Source: Bradyrhizobium vignae (GTDB lineage: Bacteria > Pseudomonadota > Alphaproteobacteria > Rhizobiales > Xanthobacteraceae). From it: 64,000 bases of DNA. Position 1 is the stretch's first letter, and every line of letters begins with the position of its first letter. Positions 26,180 through 34,776 of the stretch are shown in pieces. The stretch covers positions 16,837 through 80,836 of the forward strand of contig NZ_RDQF01000033.1 of the NCBI RefSeq assembly GCF_004114425.1, read 5' to 3'. The notes under the pieces are model-generated. The model saw only the letters and a program-made list of their open reading frames with translations. It made no database searches and had not been told where the DNA came from. The position numbers and the translations under genes are program-made.

Positions 26180-27514
26180 CTACCGCGCCGGCCTTATCTC
26201 CAGGGCGGGAGCGGCACCGTTCTTGGCTGCAATCAGAACCGGTGTGCTCGAAACCGGAATCCAGGCCCCGGATGCAGGTGTTGCGGCCGCATCGCACGGC
26301 AGTGCATAGGTAGTGCCCTGCTGATCGCCTTTGAGCCGGATTTCGTAACGTCGATCCGGAGCCTCGGACCAGACCGCGACTCTGCCGCCGGACGTCGTGG
26401 ATGCATTGATCGAAACGATGCCGCTGGCGAGCTCGCGTCGCTCGGCACTCAGGCTGGAGCGAATGAAGGCCCAGGCGCCCTGGGCTGCACAGGCGACGGG
26501 CTTTGGCGAATTGTCGAAGCGATAAAGGCCAAAGTTATGCTCCAGCTCCGATGGATTCTTGCCGCTGTCCTTGAGCTCGTAAATCCAGATCCCCTTGAGC
26601 CAGCGCGTCGCGGTCGACGCCCACAGGATGAGCTGCGCCGTATTGTCGGCCTGGGCCTGTTCGCTGACGCCGCATTTGTTGGTGGGCGTGGTCCAGCCCG
26701 TCTCGGTGACATAGATCGGGAAGTCGGCATTTCCGCTCGCCTGGCCGACGAGCCGGTGAAACGCCGTGAGCCGCTCGATGATTTCGGCCGAGCTGCGTTT
26801 GCTCGGGCCCATGCAGAAATTGTAGAGATGGATCGACGCGCCGTCGGCATATTGCAGAATGCCGGTCCGCAGCATCTTCTCCGTCCATGTCCAGCCCGGA
26901 TCGTCGCCGAGCGCGCCAACCAGGAAAGGCGCGTTCGGCGCCACCCGCTTGACCGCCGGTCGTGTGGCCTCGGCAAGCGCCAGATAGTTCTCCGGCGAGA
27001 AGGCGGCATCCTTCTTCGCCGCCAGGTTCCACTCGTTCCAGAGCTCGAACAGGGGATGCTGCGCCACGACCGATTGCGCCGCCGCGGCAGCATAGTCCGC
27101 GAACCGCTGCCGCGCCTCATCGGTCGTTGGCGGCGAGGAATTCGGAACGAGATGATGGCCGAAGGCGAGGATCAGGAGGGGACGCGCGACCCCGGATTTG
27201 ACTTGCGCTTCGAGCCTGCCGAGCCTGGGCGTGAAGCCCATCCGGCGTCCGCCGACCTCGAAATCGGACCAGGGAAAATCGTCGCGGAAGGCGTTGAAGC
27301 CGAGTTGCTTGATCTGGGCGATGTTCTCTGCGGGCACGTATCCGCGCTCGCTCACCGGCCCGCCCAGCCCCTGATGGGTGCCGACGCCGAGCAGGAATCG
27401 CGTGTCGAGCGGTTGAGCCTGCTGAGCGCAGGCAGGGACCGACAGAACAATGGACGAGATGAGGCCCGCGAGGCGGAGGACACTGTCGCGGACCAAGGTG
27501 CGTGGGCGTGTCAT
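26180..27514 (-). CDS. Secreted glycoside hydrolase, PslG-like
   Basis: 444 residues. Signal peptide with the core LRLAGLISSIVLSVPACAQ. The catalytic barrel has the acid/base candidate E161 in ELWNEWNL and the nucleophile candidate E271 in IYVTETGWTT, as in GH39/GH5-type clan-A enzymes. A C-terminal beta-sandwich follows from about residue 355. In Pseudomonas, PslG of this type trims the Psl polymer in the periplasm and aids its synthesis; by analogy this enzyme may do so here. It lies between two GT4 genes on one strand. Exact family and bond are not readable. Confidence 0.78.
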   Translation of the reverse strand: MTRPRTLVRDSVLRLAGLISSIVLSVPACAQQAQPLDTRFLLGVGTHQGLGGPVSERGYVPAENIAQIKQLGFNAFRDDFPWSDFEVGGRRMGFTPRLGRLEAQVKSGVARPLLILAFGHHLVPNSSPPTTDEARQRFADYAAAAAQSVVAQHPLFELWNEWNLAAKKDAAFSPENYLALAEATRPAVKRVAPNAPFLVGALGDDPGWTWTEKMLRTGILQYADGASIHLYNFCMGPSKRSSAEIIERLTAFHRLVGQASGNADFPIYVTETGWTTPTNKCGVSEQAQADNTAQLILWASTATRWLKGIWIYELKDSGKNPSELEHNFGLYRFDNSPKPVACAAQGAWAFIRSSLSAERRELASGIVSINASTTSGGRVAVWSEAPDRRYEIRLKGDQQGTTYALPCDAAATPASGAWIPVSSTPVLIAAKNGAAPALEIRPAR

Positions 27515-27617
27515 GGTCTAGATCACGCGCGACGCACTGGCGGTGACATCAAGCCCGGCCCAGGGCATTGCCATCGCGATCTCCTGCATCTGCAGGGGCG
27601 ACCGTGCATTTTGCTCA

Positions 27618-28799
27618 TCAGAAATTCTTTGAGAGATCCGACTGCAGTCCCGCTTTCGCTTCGACCGGTGTCTGGTCGTCCTGAAGGAGCTCGACATAGA
27701 CCTGCTGCAATTCTCCATGCGTCTTCTGGACGTCATACAGCTGCTTGAAGCGGTCGTAGCCGCGCTGTCCCAGTACCTTGAGATCGAGATCGAGCGCTCG
27801 CCGGAACCCGTCGACGAGCGGCTGAACGGCGACGGGCTCGCAGAGCACGCCGGTGACGCCATCGACGACGATCTCGGGCAATGCGCCGCTACGGAACGCC
27901 AGGATGGGCTTGGCTGCGCGCATCGCTTCCAGGGCAACGAGACCGAAGGCTTCCCATCGTGATGGAATCACGACGAGGTCGGCGGCCTCGAGCTGGGTCT
28001 CGATGGTCGGGCGGTCCAGCCAGCCCAGCAGGCTCACGTTGGAGGGGACCGTCGGGCCTTCATACTTGTTGACGACGGAGGCACCGACCATGCGGATGTC
28101 GAGCACATCCTCGAGCGAGCGCGCCGCTTCGATCAGGAGATCAAAGCCCTTCTGCCGGTCCAGGCGTCCAATGAACAGCACCTTGACTTTCTTGGATGTT
28201 GTCCAGTCCGCCGCGACGGGCTGCGGCGTGCGGCTCTTCGAGATGCCATTGTGGACGATGGTGAGGCGCTCGGCGGGAATTCCCGCGCGGACCGCCTCAT
28301 TATACTCGTCACCGGAGATGCAGATGATCCGGTCCGACGTGCGCGCGAGAAGATTTTCTGCTGCCTTCGTGATGAGATGGCTGAGACGACCGGTCTCGCG
28401 CGAAAATGCCCAGCCGTGTGGGCAATAGACCACACGCGGGCCGTTCGAGCGGGCCGCCAGCACGGGCCGGAGCACGAGGCCTGCAAAGGAGGAATGCAAA
28501 TGCACCACGTCCGGCCGGAAGGCGTCGAGGGCTTGCATGCTTGCGCGCAACATCTGGAACAGCCCGGAGACGCTGCGGCCGGTCCGCTCGAACGTCGTAA
28601 TCTGGCTGTCATCGATCGCGCCGAGATCGCGACGATGATCCGAGGGCACGACATAGTGCACGTTGTCGGCGCCGAAGCTCGCCTGTTGCTGCGGATGCAA
28701 CTCGTTCAGATAGCTGGCAATCCCGCCGCGGATCGTCTCGGCGACGTGCAGCACTTTCATCGTCTGCCTTGCGTAGGGCCGCGTTGGAGAGCCGGACAT
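27618..28799 (-). CDS. Glycosyltransferase family 4
   Basis: 393 residues from the ATG at 28799, which has AGGGA at good spacing. An ATG at 28760 (MKVLHVAETIRGG) is also family-like, and the longer frame to 28880 is not supported. N-terminal half: HVAETIRGGIASYLNEL and DVVHLHSSFAGLVLRPV. C-terminal half: VLFIGRLDRQKGFDLLIEAA, then VIPSRWEAFGLVALEAMRAA with the E-x7-E pair. The gene sits 103 bases before the hydrolase gene on the same strand. Donor and acceptor unknown. Confidence 0.88.
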   Translation of the reverse strand: MSGSPTRPYARQTMKVLHVAETIRGGIASYLNELHPQQQASFGADNVHYVVPSDHRRDLGAIDDSQITTFERTGRSVSGLFQMLRASMQALDAFRPDVVHLHSSFAGLVLRPVLAARSNGPRVVYCPHGWAFSRETGRLSHLITKAAENLLARTSDRIICISGDEYNEAVRAGIPAERLTIVHNGISKSRTPQPVAADWTTSKKVKVLFIGRLDRQKGFDLLIEAARSLEDVLDIRMVGASVVNKYEGPTVPSNVSLLGWLDRPTIETQLEAADLVVIPSRWEAFGLVALEAMRAAKPILAFRSGALPEIVVDGVTGVLCEPVAVQPLVDGFRRALDLDLKVLGQRGYDRFKQLYDVQKTHGELQQVYVELLQDDQTPVEAKAGLQSDLSKNF

Positions 28800-29012
28800 C
28801 GTGTATCCCTGTTCTGAGTTCGCTACTGCGAAACACAGTTCCTCGAATACGTAGCGATATTGGGGCAGCGATGTGGTCATGTTGCGCCAAGCTCTTCGTG
28901 CGTGCGATCACCCGCAAGAACGAGAAATTTTCATGGAACTATGCAAGAAGCCGCGAGTTGCAAATCGTTTGTGCAAAAACCGTTGCGCGCGAGAGGCGAG
29001 CTGCGTCGAATT
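28800..29012. promoter_or_regulatory. Spacer with TTGCAAATCG motif
   Basis: 213 bases between two minus-strand glycosyltransferases. TTGCAAATCG lies at 28958-28967, with GTGCAAAAAC just beyond. Similar motifs lie before other genes of the region. Possible internal promoter. Confidence 0.35.
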
Positions 29013-30137
29013 TCAAGCAGCGCTGGCGACGTTCGCCGGCGCTGCGAGGTGATCGAGCAGAGCCTTCGCCGATTTTTTCCACGAATAGAATGTCACGCGA
29101 TCCTGTTGCCGCATGCGTTCCTGGTCCGAGATCGCGCCCGCTGCCAATCTTTCGAGCATGAGCTGCTTCAATGCTTCGGCATCGGTGGCGCGAAAATACG
29201 CGGCCGCGTCACCGCACGTCTCCACGACGGCATCAGCCGTCGAAGCGATGACCGGACAACCGAAGATCATGGCTTCGAGCGGCGGCACGCCGAATCCCTC
29301 ATAGAGCGAGGGAAACACGAATGCCGATGCATGCGCATAGAGAGCTGCAATCTCGCTGTCGGTCAGACGGCCAGCAAGCAGCAGGCCTGCAGCCCCTACG
29401 CCCGAATTGTCTTGAAAGACTTTACTGTTATCGCCGCCGACGATGACCAGGGGAACGTCAGGCCGATCGAGCAGCTGGATGGCGCGGATCGCGACGGAAA
29501 GATTCTTGTTCTTGGTCCTCGAGCCCACATAAAGGAAGAATTTCTGCGGCTGAAGGCCGAGCCGGGCAATGATGCCGGGATCTAGTTTCGTCTTGGCGAA
29601 GTGCTCTGCGCTGTTAGGAAAGACCGGGATCTCTGTTGCCGATAGATTCAACACCTCGGCGAGCTCTCCGCGCGAAAAAGCCGATACGGTTGCAATGCTT
29701 GCGCGCCGGGCGAGCAGCCGGCCCATGGTTCGGTGAACTGCCAGATAGCGCCAGTTGAAGAAGTCGGGCCGGCGAAAGACCTGGGCGTCGTGGATCACGA
29801 CGAGGTGGTCGCGATGGAAGACGGGACCGGAATTGGCCAGACTGATCAGGCGGCCTCCGGCGGCGGCGCGCGCGAGATCGATTTGATCCCACGCATGTCC
29901 ATGCAACCGGCCGACTGGGCGGATCTTGATCCGCTCGAGATCAAGGCTCTCGCTTGCATCCGCAGGCGTCAGCAACTGCCAGTCCGCATTGCGCAGCGAG
30001 GCTGGAGTCTGCTCAGACGCCAGCAGCACGTCGATGGCCTTGACCACTTCAGCGGCATAGCGCTGAACGCCCGTGAGCTTTTGCGACAGAAAGCGGCCGT
30101 TGATGAAGAATTTCAATTGGCTACCACGATGGTTCAT
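29013..30137 (-). CDS. Glycosyltransferase family 4
   Basis: 374 residues from the ATG at 30137; the frame is open farther upstream, but that part runs into the divergent gene's control region and has no family sequence. N-terminal: FFINGRFLSQKLTGVQRYAA, a start typical of GT4 enzymes. C-terminal: FFLYVGSRTKNKNLSVAIRA, then FVFPSLYEGFGVPPLEAMIF with the E-x7-E pair and GCPVIASTADAVVETCGDAA. First gene of the minus-strand glycosyltransferase series. Confidence 0.87.
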   Translation of the reverse strand: MNHRGSQLKFFINGRFLSQKLTGVQRYAAEVVKAIDVLLASEQTPASLRNADWQLLTPADASESLDLERIKIRPVGRLHGHAWDQIDLARAAAGGRLISLANSGPVFHRDHLVVIHDAQVFRRPDFFNWRYLAVHRTMGRLLARRASIATVSAFSRGELAEVLNLSATEIPVFPNSAEHFAKTKLDPGIIARLGLQPQKFFLYVGSRTKNKNLSVAIRAIQLLDRPDVPLVIVGGDNSKVFQDNSGVGAAGLLLAGRLTDSEIAALYAHASAFVFPSLYEGFGVPPLEAMIFGCPVIASTADAVVETCGDAAAYFRATDAEALKQLMLERLAAGAISDQERMRQQDRVTFYSWKKSAKALLDHLAAPANVASAA

Positions 30138-30296
30138 GGAGTCCCGGCCGGGGTCCCGGGGAGCTCGCGGTGGAGGAACCGCAAGTGAGCAATCGTTAGG
30201 TACAGAAATATGACGCAGCTCGGCATGGCTCCGAGGCGCCGCCTGCATGGCCGGCGCTGCCTTGCTGCGTCTGAGTCCGCGGTGTAGAGGTCGGCA

Positions 30297-31184
30297 ATGA
30301 CCGACGACACCCACTCCCTTCGCAGCGGCTCCCTCACCGCAACCATCAAGGCGCACGGCGCCGAGCTGTGCTCGCTGAAGGACGGCGGCATCGAATTCCT
30401 TTGGCAGGCGGGGCCGGAATGGCCGCGTCACGCGCCGCTGCTGTTTCCCATCGTCGGGCGTCTTGCCAATGACGAATTGCTGCACCAGGGCAAATCGTAT
30501 CGGATGACCCAGCACGGCTTTGCCCGCGACAGCCGCTTTGTGTGGGCAGAGCGCGGCGAGAGCCGCTGCACCCTCGTGCTCCATGACAATGAGGCGACGC
30601 GCGCGCTCTATCCGTTCCCGTTCCGGCTCATGGCCGCCTATGCGATCGATGATTCCGGTCTCGAGCTGACGCTCACGATCGCCAACACCGGCAAGGAGAC
30701 ATTGCCGGCTTCGATCGGCGGCCATCCCGCCTTCAACTGGCCGCTGCAGTCCGACGCGGCAAAGCAGGACTATGCGCTGACCTTCGCGCGCGCAGAGTCG
30801 TCTCCCGTCCGCCGTCTCGATGGTGGACTGCTGCGCCCGGCAGTGCAGCCGAGCCCGGTCAAAGGTGCCGCGCTGCCCTTGTCCGAATCCCTGTTCACCG
30901 ACGATGCCATCATCTTCGACCGGATCGAGAGCACTTCGGTCCGCTATGCCGCGGGGCAGGGGGCATCGATGGGGCCCTGGCTGAAAATGTCCTGGCGCGG
31001 CTTTCGCGAACTCGGCGTCTGGTCGAAACCGTCAGGTGCGCCGTTCCTCTGCATCGAGCCCTGGCGCGGCTATGCCAGTCCCGCCGGCTTCGACGGCGAG
31101 TTCACCGACAAGCCGGGCCTGATGCACATCGCGCCGGGCGCTGAAGAAGAGTTGTCCTACCGGATCGAGGTCGGATCGTCCTGA
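30297..31184 (+). CDS. Aldose 1-epimerase family protein
   Basis: 295 residues. The galactose mutarotase-like beta fold is indicated by AEWPRH-like EWPRHAPLLFPIVGRL, MTQHGFARDSRF with the conserved His, and IGGHPAFNWPL. ELGVWSKPSGAPFLCIEPW lies near the C-terminus. Members interconvert sugar anomers; this sub-group (YeaD/LacX-like) is often linked to hexose-6-phosphate. Divergent from the glycosyltransferase at 30137, with 160 bases between. It may serve central sugar metabolism and not polymer assembly. Confidence 0.85.
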   Translation: MTDDTHSLRSGSLTATIKAHGAELCSLKDGGIEFLWQAGPEWPRHAPLLFPIVGRLANDELLHQGKSYRMTQHGFARDSRFVWAERGESRCTLVLHDNEATRALYPFPFRLMAAYAIDDSGLELTLTIANTGKETLPASIGGHPAFNWPLQSDAAKQDYALTFARAESSPVRRLDGGLLRPAVQPSPVKGAALPLSESLFTDDAIIFDRIESTSVRYAAGQGASMGPWLKMSWRGFRELGVWSKPSGAPFLCIEPWRGYASPAGFDGEFTDKPGLMHIAPGAEEELSYRIEVGSS

Positions 31185-31235
31185 CGCCGAACAGATTCCG
31201 CACGCATGTTTGCGGCGCGCGTGCTTCGATGATGC

Positions 31236-31391
31236 TCAGACCTCCATACGCGTGAGATCCTCGCCGAGCACGACCGGCCCCGCATAGTCCTGCCTGACAT
31301 CCTCGAGCAGCGCGTTCAACATGGCATCATCGCTGCGCGGCCGGTGATGGGTCAGCGCGAGCTTCTTGACGCCGGCCTTGGCCGCGATCTA
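31236..31391 (-). pseudogene. Relic of MBL-fold metallohydrolase 3' end
   Basis: The minus strand reads KAGVKKLALTHHRPRSDD and then MLNALLEDVRQDYAGPVVLG before a stop at 31236-31238. This is typical of the C-terminal part of metallo-beta-lactamase-fold hydrolases. An in-frame TAG at 31389-31391 and loss of family sequence beyond it show that the front of the gene is gone. Confidence 0.65.
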
Positions 31392-31431
31392 GATGCGAAG
31401 CGTGCGGCCGAGCAAGCCGCGGCGGGCTGCC

Positions 31432-31548
31432 GGAGGCGTGGATCGCATCCTCGGGCTCGAGGTCGCCGGCGACCACTACGTCACCAGGCCTATCAACTTG
31501 CGCGATCTGCTCGCGCGCGCAGAGCTCGCGCTCAGTGAGCAGTTGTAG
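31432..31548 (+). pseudogene. Relic of response-regulator receiver domain
   Basis: The frame reads VDRILGLEVAGDHYVTRPIN and then LRDLLARAELAL before a stop at 31546-31548. This matches the end of an OmpR-type receiver domain, where GADDYVTKPF is the usual form with the conserved Thr/Lys switch residues. Both the phospho-acceptor part and the DNA-binding domain are missing. Lys of the KPF motif is changed to Arg. Confidence 0.65.
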
Positions 31549-31558
31549 GACATCATCG

Positions 31559-32353
31559 TCAGCGAGACGCGACGCGCTTCCATCGTGCTTCGATGCGTGC
31601 CTTGATCTGGCTGATGCGGGCCTCGTGTGCGGCCCAATAGGCGCGGCTGGCGGCCGCGGTGCCTTGACGGTAGCGGGCATAGACCGCTTTGGGCTGCACC
31701 GCGATCTTCGGGCGGCTCGCCGGTTTTGCCGGAGCAGGAGCAGCGACCGGGGGCGGCGGATCCGGAGCAGCCGCAGCTTCGGTCCCCGCCTGCATCGCGT
31801 TCATGGCAACGAGACGGTTGCGGGCCCGGTTGCAATAGACCTGCGACCGCGCGGTCATCTCCTCTTCGCCATGACCTGCCCGGTATTTCATCAGGGCGCG
31901 GCAGAGGTCGCCGCCCGCCAGCTGCCAAGCCCGGCTGAGATAAAGCACCCCGTAATGGATGTTGATATCAGGCTCCGCCAATTCCGCATTGCTCCCGCGG
32001 AAGCCCAGCATCGCCGCCGTCTCGGGGCGCACCTGCATCAGGCCGATTTCGCCCGCCCTGCCGATGATCGCCGGGTTATAGCCGCTTTCGACGAAGACGA
32101 CCGCTTCGGCGATATCGGCCGGTAAATTGGTGCTTTTAGTTTCTCTCTCGATGATCTTCCGGATCATGGCCCGCGATGACGGCGTTTCGCCGGCGCCGAG
32201 CTCCGTGTTGGCGTTCGCGATCGTCGAGGTCGTGTGCGGCCCGTCGATATCGCCGTCGCCGGCATGTGCACCGATCGGGGCCGACAAGAGCAGGACGACC
32301 GCGAGGTGTCTCCACATCGCGCCGAGTATGAAGCGTGCCCGATCCCACAGCAT
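31559..32353 (-). CDS. Lytic transglycosylase (SLT domain), secreted
   Basis: 264 residues from the ATG at 32353; an ATG at about 32317 would also keep the signal peptide (HLAVVLLLSAPIGAHAG). The SLT domain holds the catalytic Glu in AEAVVFVESGYNP, then GEIGLMQVRPETAAMLGFRG and the later HYGVLYLSRAW and RALMKYRAGHG. The C-terminus is Pro/Ala rich, then basic. Such enzymes cut peptidoglycan glycan strands in the periplasm without water, often to make room for envelope machines. The stop lies next to the response-regulator relic. Confidence 0.85.
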   Translation of the reverse strand: MLWDRARFILGAMWRHLAVVLLLSAPIGAHAGDGDIDGPHTTSTIANANTELGAGETPSSRAMIRKIIERETKSTNLPADIAEAVVFVESGYNPAIIGRAGEIGLMQVRPETAAMLGFRGSNAELAEPDINIHYGVLYLSRAWQLAGGDLCRALMKYRAGHGEEEMTARSQVYCNRARNRLVAMNAMQAGTEAAAAPDPPPPVAAPAPAKPASRPKIAVQPKAVYARYRQGTAAASRAYWAAHEARISQIKARIEARWKRVASR

Positions 32354-32402
32354 GGGTTTGTCATAGCGCTCCGGAGTTAACAAACCGGCCTCTGGCGCGA
32401 GG

Positions 32403-32732
32403 TCACTGGCGCGCGCGGGCGCTCTGCTCAGTGGACCTTGCTTGCGAAGGCTCCGCCAGCTGGTCATCGACCGCATAGAGCGTGCAGACGGGCGACCATT
32501 TCATGCAGGCCGCCAGCGAGTCGCGCCCGGCGTCGTCGGCTGAGGCGCGACCCGCGCGCCAGCCGTAACCGCCGTTCGGCGACACGGCAAAAGCCTTGTG
32601 CGGCAGCATGCTTGCGAGATAGCGCGCGAACTCGGCCCGCGCGGCCTCATTGAGCTGGTGCGGTGGCGGCAGCGGATCTGGCGGGCTCAGAATGCCGTGG
32701 CTGAGATCCGGAGCGGTTGTCCCGCATGTCAT
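32403..32732 (-). CDS. Small hypothetical protein, possibly a truncated C-terminal domain
   Basis: 109 residues from the ATG at 32732; ribosome-binding site weak. The core PHKAFAVSPNGGYGWRAGR followed by SLAACMKWSPVCTLYAVDDQ resembles a recurring alphaproteobacterial C-terminal module in which Ala/Gly-Arg and two cysteines are kept. Usually that module follows a longer domain, which is absent here, so this may be a remnant. It lies 49 bases upstream of the transglycosylase on the same strand. Confidence 0.5.
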   Translation of the reverse strand: MTCGTTAPDLSHGILSPPDPLPPPHQLNEAARAEFARYLASMLPHKAFAVSPNGGYGWRAGRASADDAGRDSLAACMKWSPVCTLYAVDDQLAEPSQARSTEQSARARQ

Positions 32733-32840
32733 GCGAACCACAACCCAGGAACGCCTTCCCCCTCGCGCGTGTTGTGCCCTTGGCGGGGGCACGGCCGATG
32801 CTATGGTGTCCCGCACTCACGACAGAACGAGGATATTTCA

Positions 32841-34487
32841 GTGGCTGATGTTCATCCCGCGGCGGGCAAGCAGGCTTCGCCGGACGCGCTCACCAATATT
32901 CCGCGGCTGGTGACGGCCTATTTCGCCGGCAAGCCGGATGCGTCCGATCCGGCGCAGCGCGTGGCGTTCGGCACGTCCGGCCATCGCGGCACCTCGTTCA
33001 AGAACACGTTCAACGAAGGCCACATCCTCGCGACCACGCAAGCCATTTGTGATTACAGAAGAGAAAAGGGCCTGACAGGTCCGCTCTTCATCGGCATCGA
33101 TACCCACGCGCTGGCCGAGCCGGCGCTGGTCAGCGCCATCGAAGTGTTCGCCGCCAACGGCGTCGACATCATGATCGACAAGGACGGCGGCTACACGCCG
33201 ACACCTGTCATCTCACACGCGATCCTCACCTACAACAAGGGCCGCACCAGCGGCCTCGCCGACGGCGTCGTCATCACGCCCTCCCATAATCCGCCCGAAG
33301 ACGGCGGCTACAAATACAATCCGCCGCATGGCGGCCCGGCCGATACGGATGTGACCGGCGTCGTCGAGAAGCGCGCCAACGCCTATCTCGCCGGCGATCT
33401 CGAGGACGTGAAGCGCATCGACTATGCCAAGGCGCGCAAGGCGGCGAACGTCCACGCCTACGACTTCGTCACCCCCTACGTCGCCGATCTCGGCAATGTC
33501 GTCGATCTCGATCTCGTCAAATCCGCCGGCGTCAATATCGGCATCGATCCGCTCGGCGGTGCCGCCGTGCAGTACTGGCATCCGATCATCGAGCGCCATG
33601 GCCTCAACGCCACCGTCGTGAACCAGGCGATCGATCCGACCTTCCGCTTCATGACGGTCGACTGGGACGGCAAGATCCGCATGGACTGCTCCTCGCCTTA
33701 CGCGATGGCGAGCCTGATCGGCATGCGCGACCGCTTCGACGTCGCCTTTGCCAACGACACCGACGCCGACCGCCACGGCATCGTCACCCGCACCGGCGGC
33801 CTGATGAATCCGAACCATTATCTGGCGACCGCGATCTCCTACCTCTTCGCGCATCGCCCGAACTGGGGCAAGAGTGCTGCGATCGGCAAGACCGTGGTGT
33901 CGAGCTCGATCATTGACCGCGTCGCCAAGAAGCTCGGTCGCAGGCTGGTCGAGACGCCGGTCGGGTTCAAATGGTTCGTCGACGGCCTCCTCACCGGCAG
34001 CTTCGGCTTCGGCGGCGAGGAGAGTGCAGGGGCCTCGTTCCTGCGCCGCGACGGCACGGTGTGGACCACCGACAAGGACGGCATCATCCTCGGCCTGTTG
34101 GCTGCCGAGATCATGGCCAAGACCGGTCGCGATCCCAGCCAGCTCTTTGGCGATCTCACCGCCGAGTTCGGCATGCCCCATTACGCGCGCATCGACGTTG
34201 CCGCGACCGGGCCGCAAAAGAACATCCTGAAGTCCGTCACGCCCGAGCAGCTCGGCCTCGAGGAGCTCGCCGGCGATCCGGTGCGCTCAACGCTGAGCAA
34301 GGCGCCCGGCAACGGCCAGCCCTTCGGCGGCATCAAGGTCGAAACCGATTTCGGCTGGTTCGCCGCAAGGCCGTCGGGGACGGAGGATGTCTACAAGATC
34401 TACGCCGAAAGCTTCCGCAGCCCCGAGCACCTGAAACGGATTCAGGAGGAGGCCCAGGCCGGCCTGGCGAAGGTGTTCGCGGCGTAA
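32841..34487 (+). CDS. pgm: Phosphoglucomutase, alpha-D-glucose specific
   Basis: 548 residues, close to the 546 of E. coli Pgm. The GTG at 32841 has AGGA eight bases upstream; the longer frame is not family-like. All four active-site loops are present: phosphoserine S148 in TPSHNPPEDGG, metal loop NDTDADRHGIV, sugar loop GGEESAGASF and phosphate loop RPSGTED. It interconverts glucose-1- and glucose-6-phosphate in the cytoplasm, which supplies UDP-glucose and so ties it to the polysaccharide region upstream and to glycogen metabolism. Confidence 0.95.
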   Translation: MADVHPAAGKQASPDALTNIPRLVTAYFAGKPDASDPAQRVAFGTSGHRGTSFKNTFNEGHILATTQAICDYRREKGLTGPLFIGIDTHALAEPALVSAIEVFAANGVDIMIDKDGGYTPTPVISHAILTYNKGRTSGLADGVVITPSHNPPEDGGYKYNPPHGGPADTDVTGVVEKRANAYLAGDLEDVKRIDYAKARKAANVHAYDFVTPYVADLGNVVDLDLVKSAGVNIGIDPLGGAAVQYWHPIIERHGLNATVVNQAIDPTFRFMTVDWDGKIRMDCSSPYAMASLIGMRDRFDVAFANDTDADRHGIVTRTGGLMNPNHYLATAISYLFAHRPNWGKSAAIGKTVVSSSIIDRVAKKLGRRLVETPVGFKWFVDGLLTGSFGFGGEESAGASFLRRDGTVWTTDKDGIILGLLAAEIMAKTGRDPSQLFGDLTAEFGMPHYARIDVAATGPQKNILKSVTPEQLGLEELAGDPVRSTLSKAPGNGQPFGGIKVETDFGWFAARPSGTEDVYKIYAESFRSPEHLKRIQEEAQAGLAKVFAA

Positions 34488-34517
34488 GGTGTTCTGCAGC
34501 CGGCACGCCTTTCTCTC

Positions 34518-34545
34518 GCCCTCCGAGAGGGCCGCCACATTTTTC
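34518..34545 (+). terminator. Putative terminator after pgm
   Basis: A 6-bp GC stem with a three-base loop (GCCCTC CGA GAGGGC), then a T run at 34541-34544 a few bases on. It starts 31 bases after the pgm stop. Confidence 0.45.
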
Positions 34546-34548
34546 CGG

Positions 34549-34653
34549 TGTCATCGCCCGCGAAGGCGGGCGATCCAGTACGCCGCGCCTGAAGTTGTGT
34601 GAACCAATGTCTGCCGCGGAGTACTGGATTCCCCGCCTTCGCGGGGAATGACA
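34549..34653. repeat. Palindromic intergenic element, TGTCATCGCC family, copy A
   Basis: Bounded by TGTCAT and ATGACA. Two nested hairpins (CGCCCGCGAAGGCGGGCG and CCCCGCCTTCGCGGGG) flank inner arms ATCCAGTAC and GTACTGGAT. Another full copy lies at 57351-57463 and a half copy at 39963-40002. Confidence 0.85.
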
Positions 34654-34663
34654 GCGGATGGTA

Positions 34664-34671
34664 TGTATACA
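34664..34671. promoter_or_regulatory. Likely GntR (VanR) operator, distal
   Basis: TGTATACA within the larger palindrome TATGTATACATA. Its twin lies 73 bases downstream, about seven helical turns. GntR/FCD regulators often bind TTGTATACAA-like palindromes. Confidence 0.55.
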
Positions 34672-34736
34672 TAATGGAATATGAAGGTAATATAATACGG
34701 CATTTTTGGCCTTGAACGTTTCCGTACCCCCGCTAT

Positions 34737-34744
34737 TGTATACA
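34737..34744. promoter_or_regulatory. Likely GntR (VanR) operator, proximal
   Basis: TGTATACA within TTGTATACATAA, 32 bases before the oxygenase start codon, a position where a bound repressor would block transcription or initiation. Confidence 0.6.
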
Positions 34745-34776
34745 TAACGTATTCATAAGCCGTGGGAGTGAGACCG

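Noticed and set aside
29013..30725. A 570-residue version of the glycosyltransferase
   Set aside because: The extra 196 residues overlap the divergent control region and the epimerase gene; family sequence begins at 30137.
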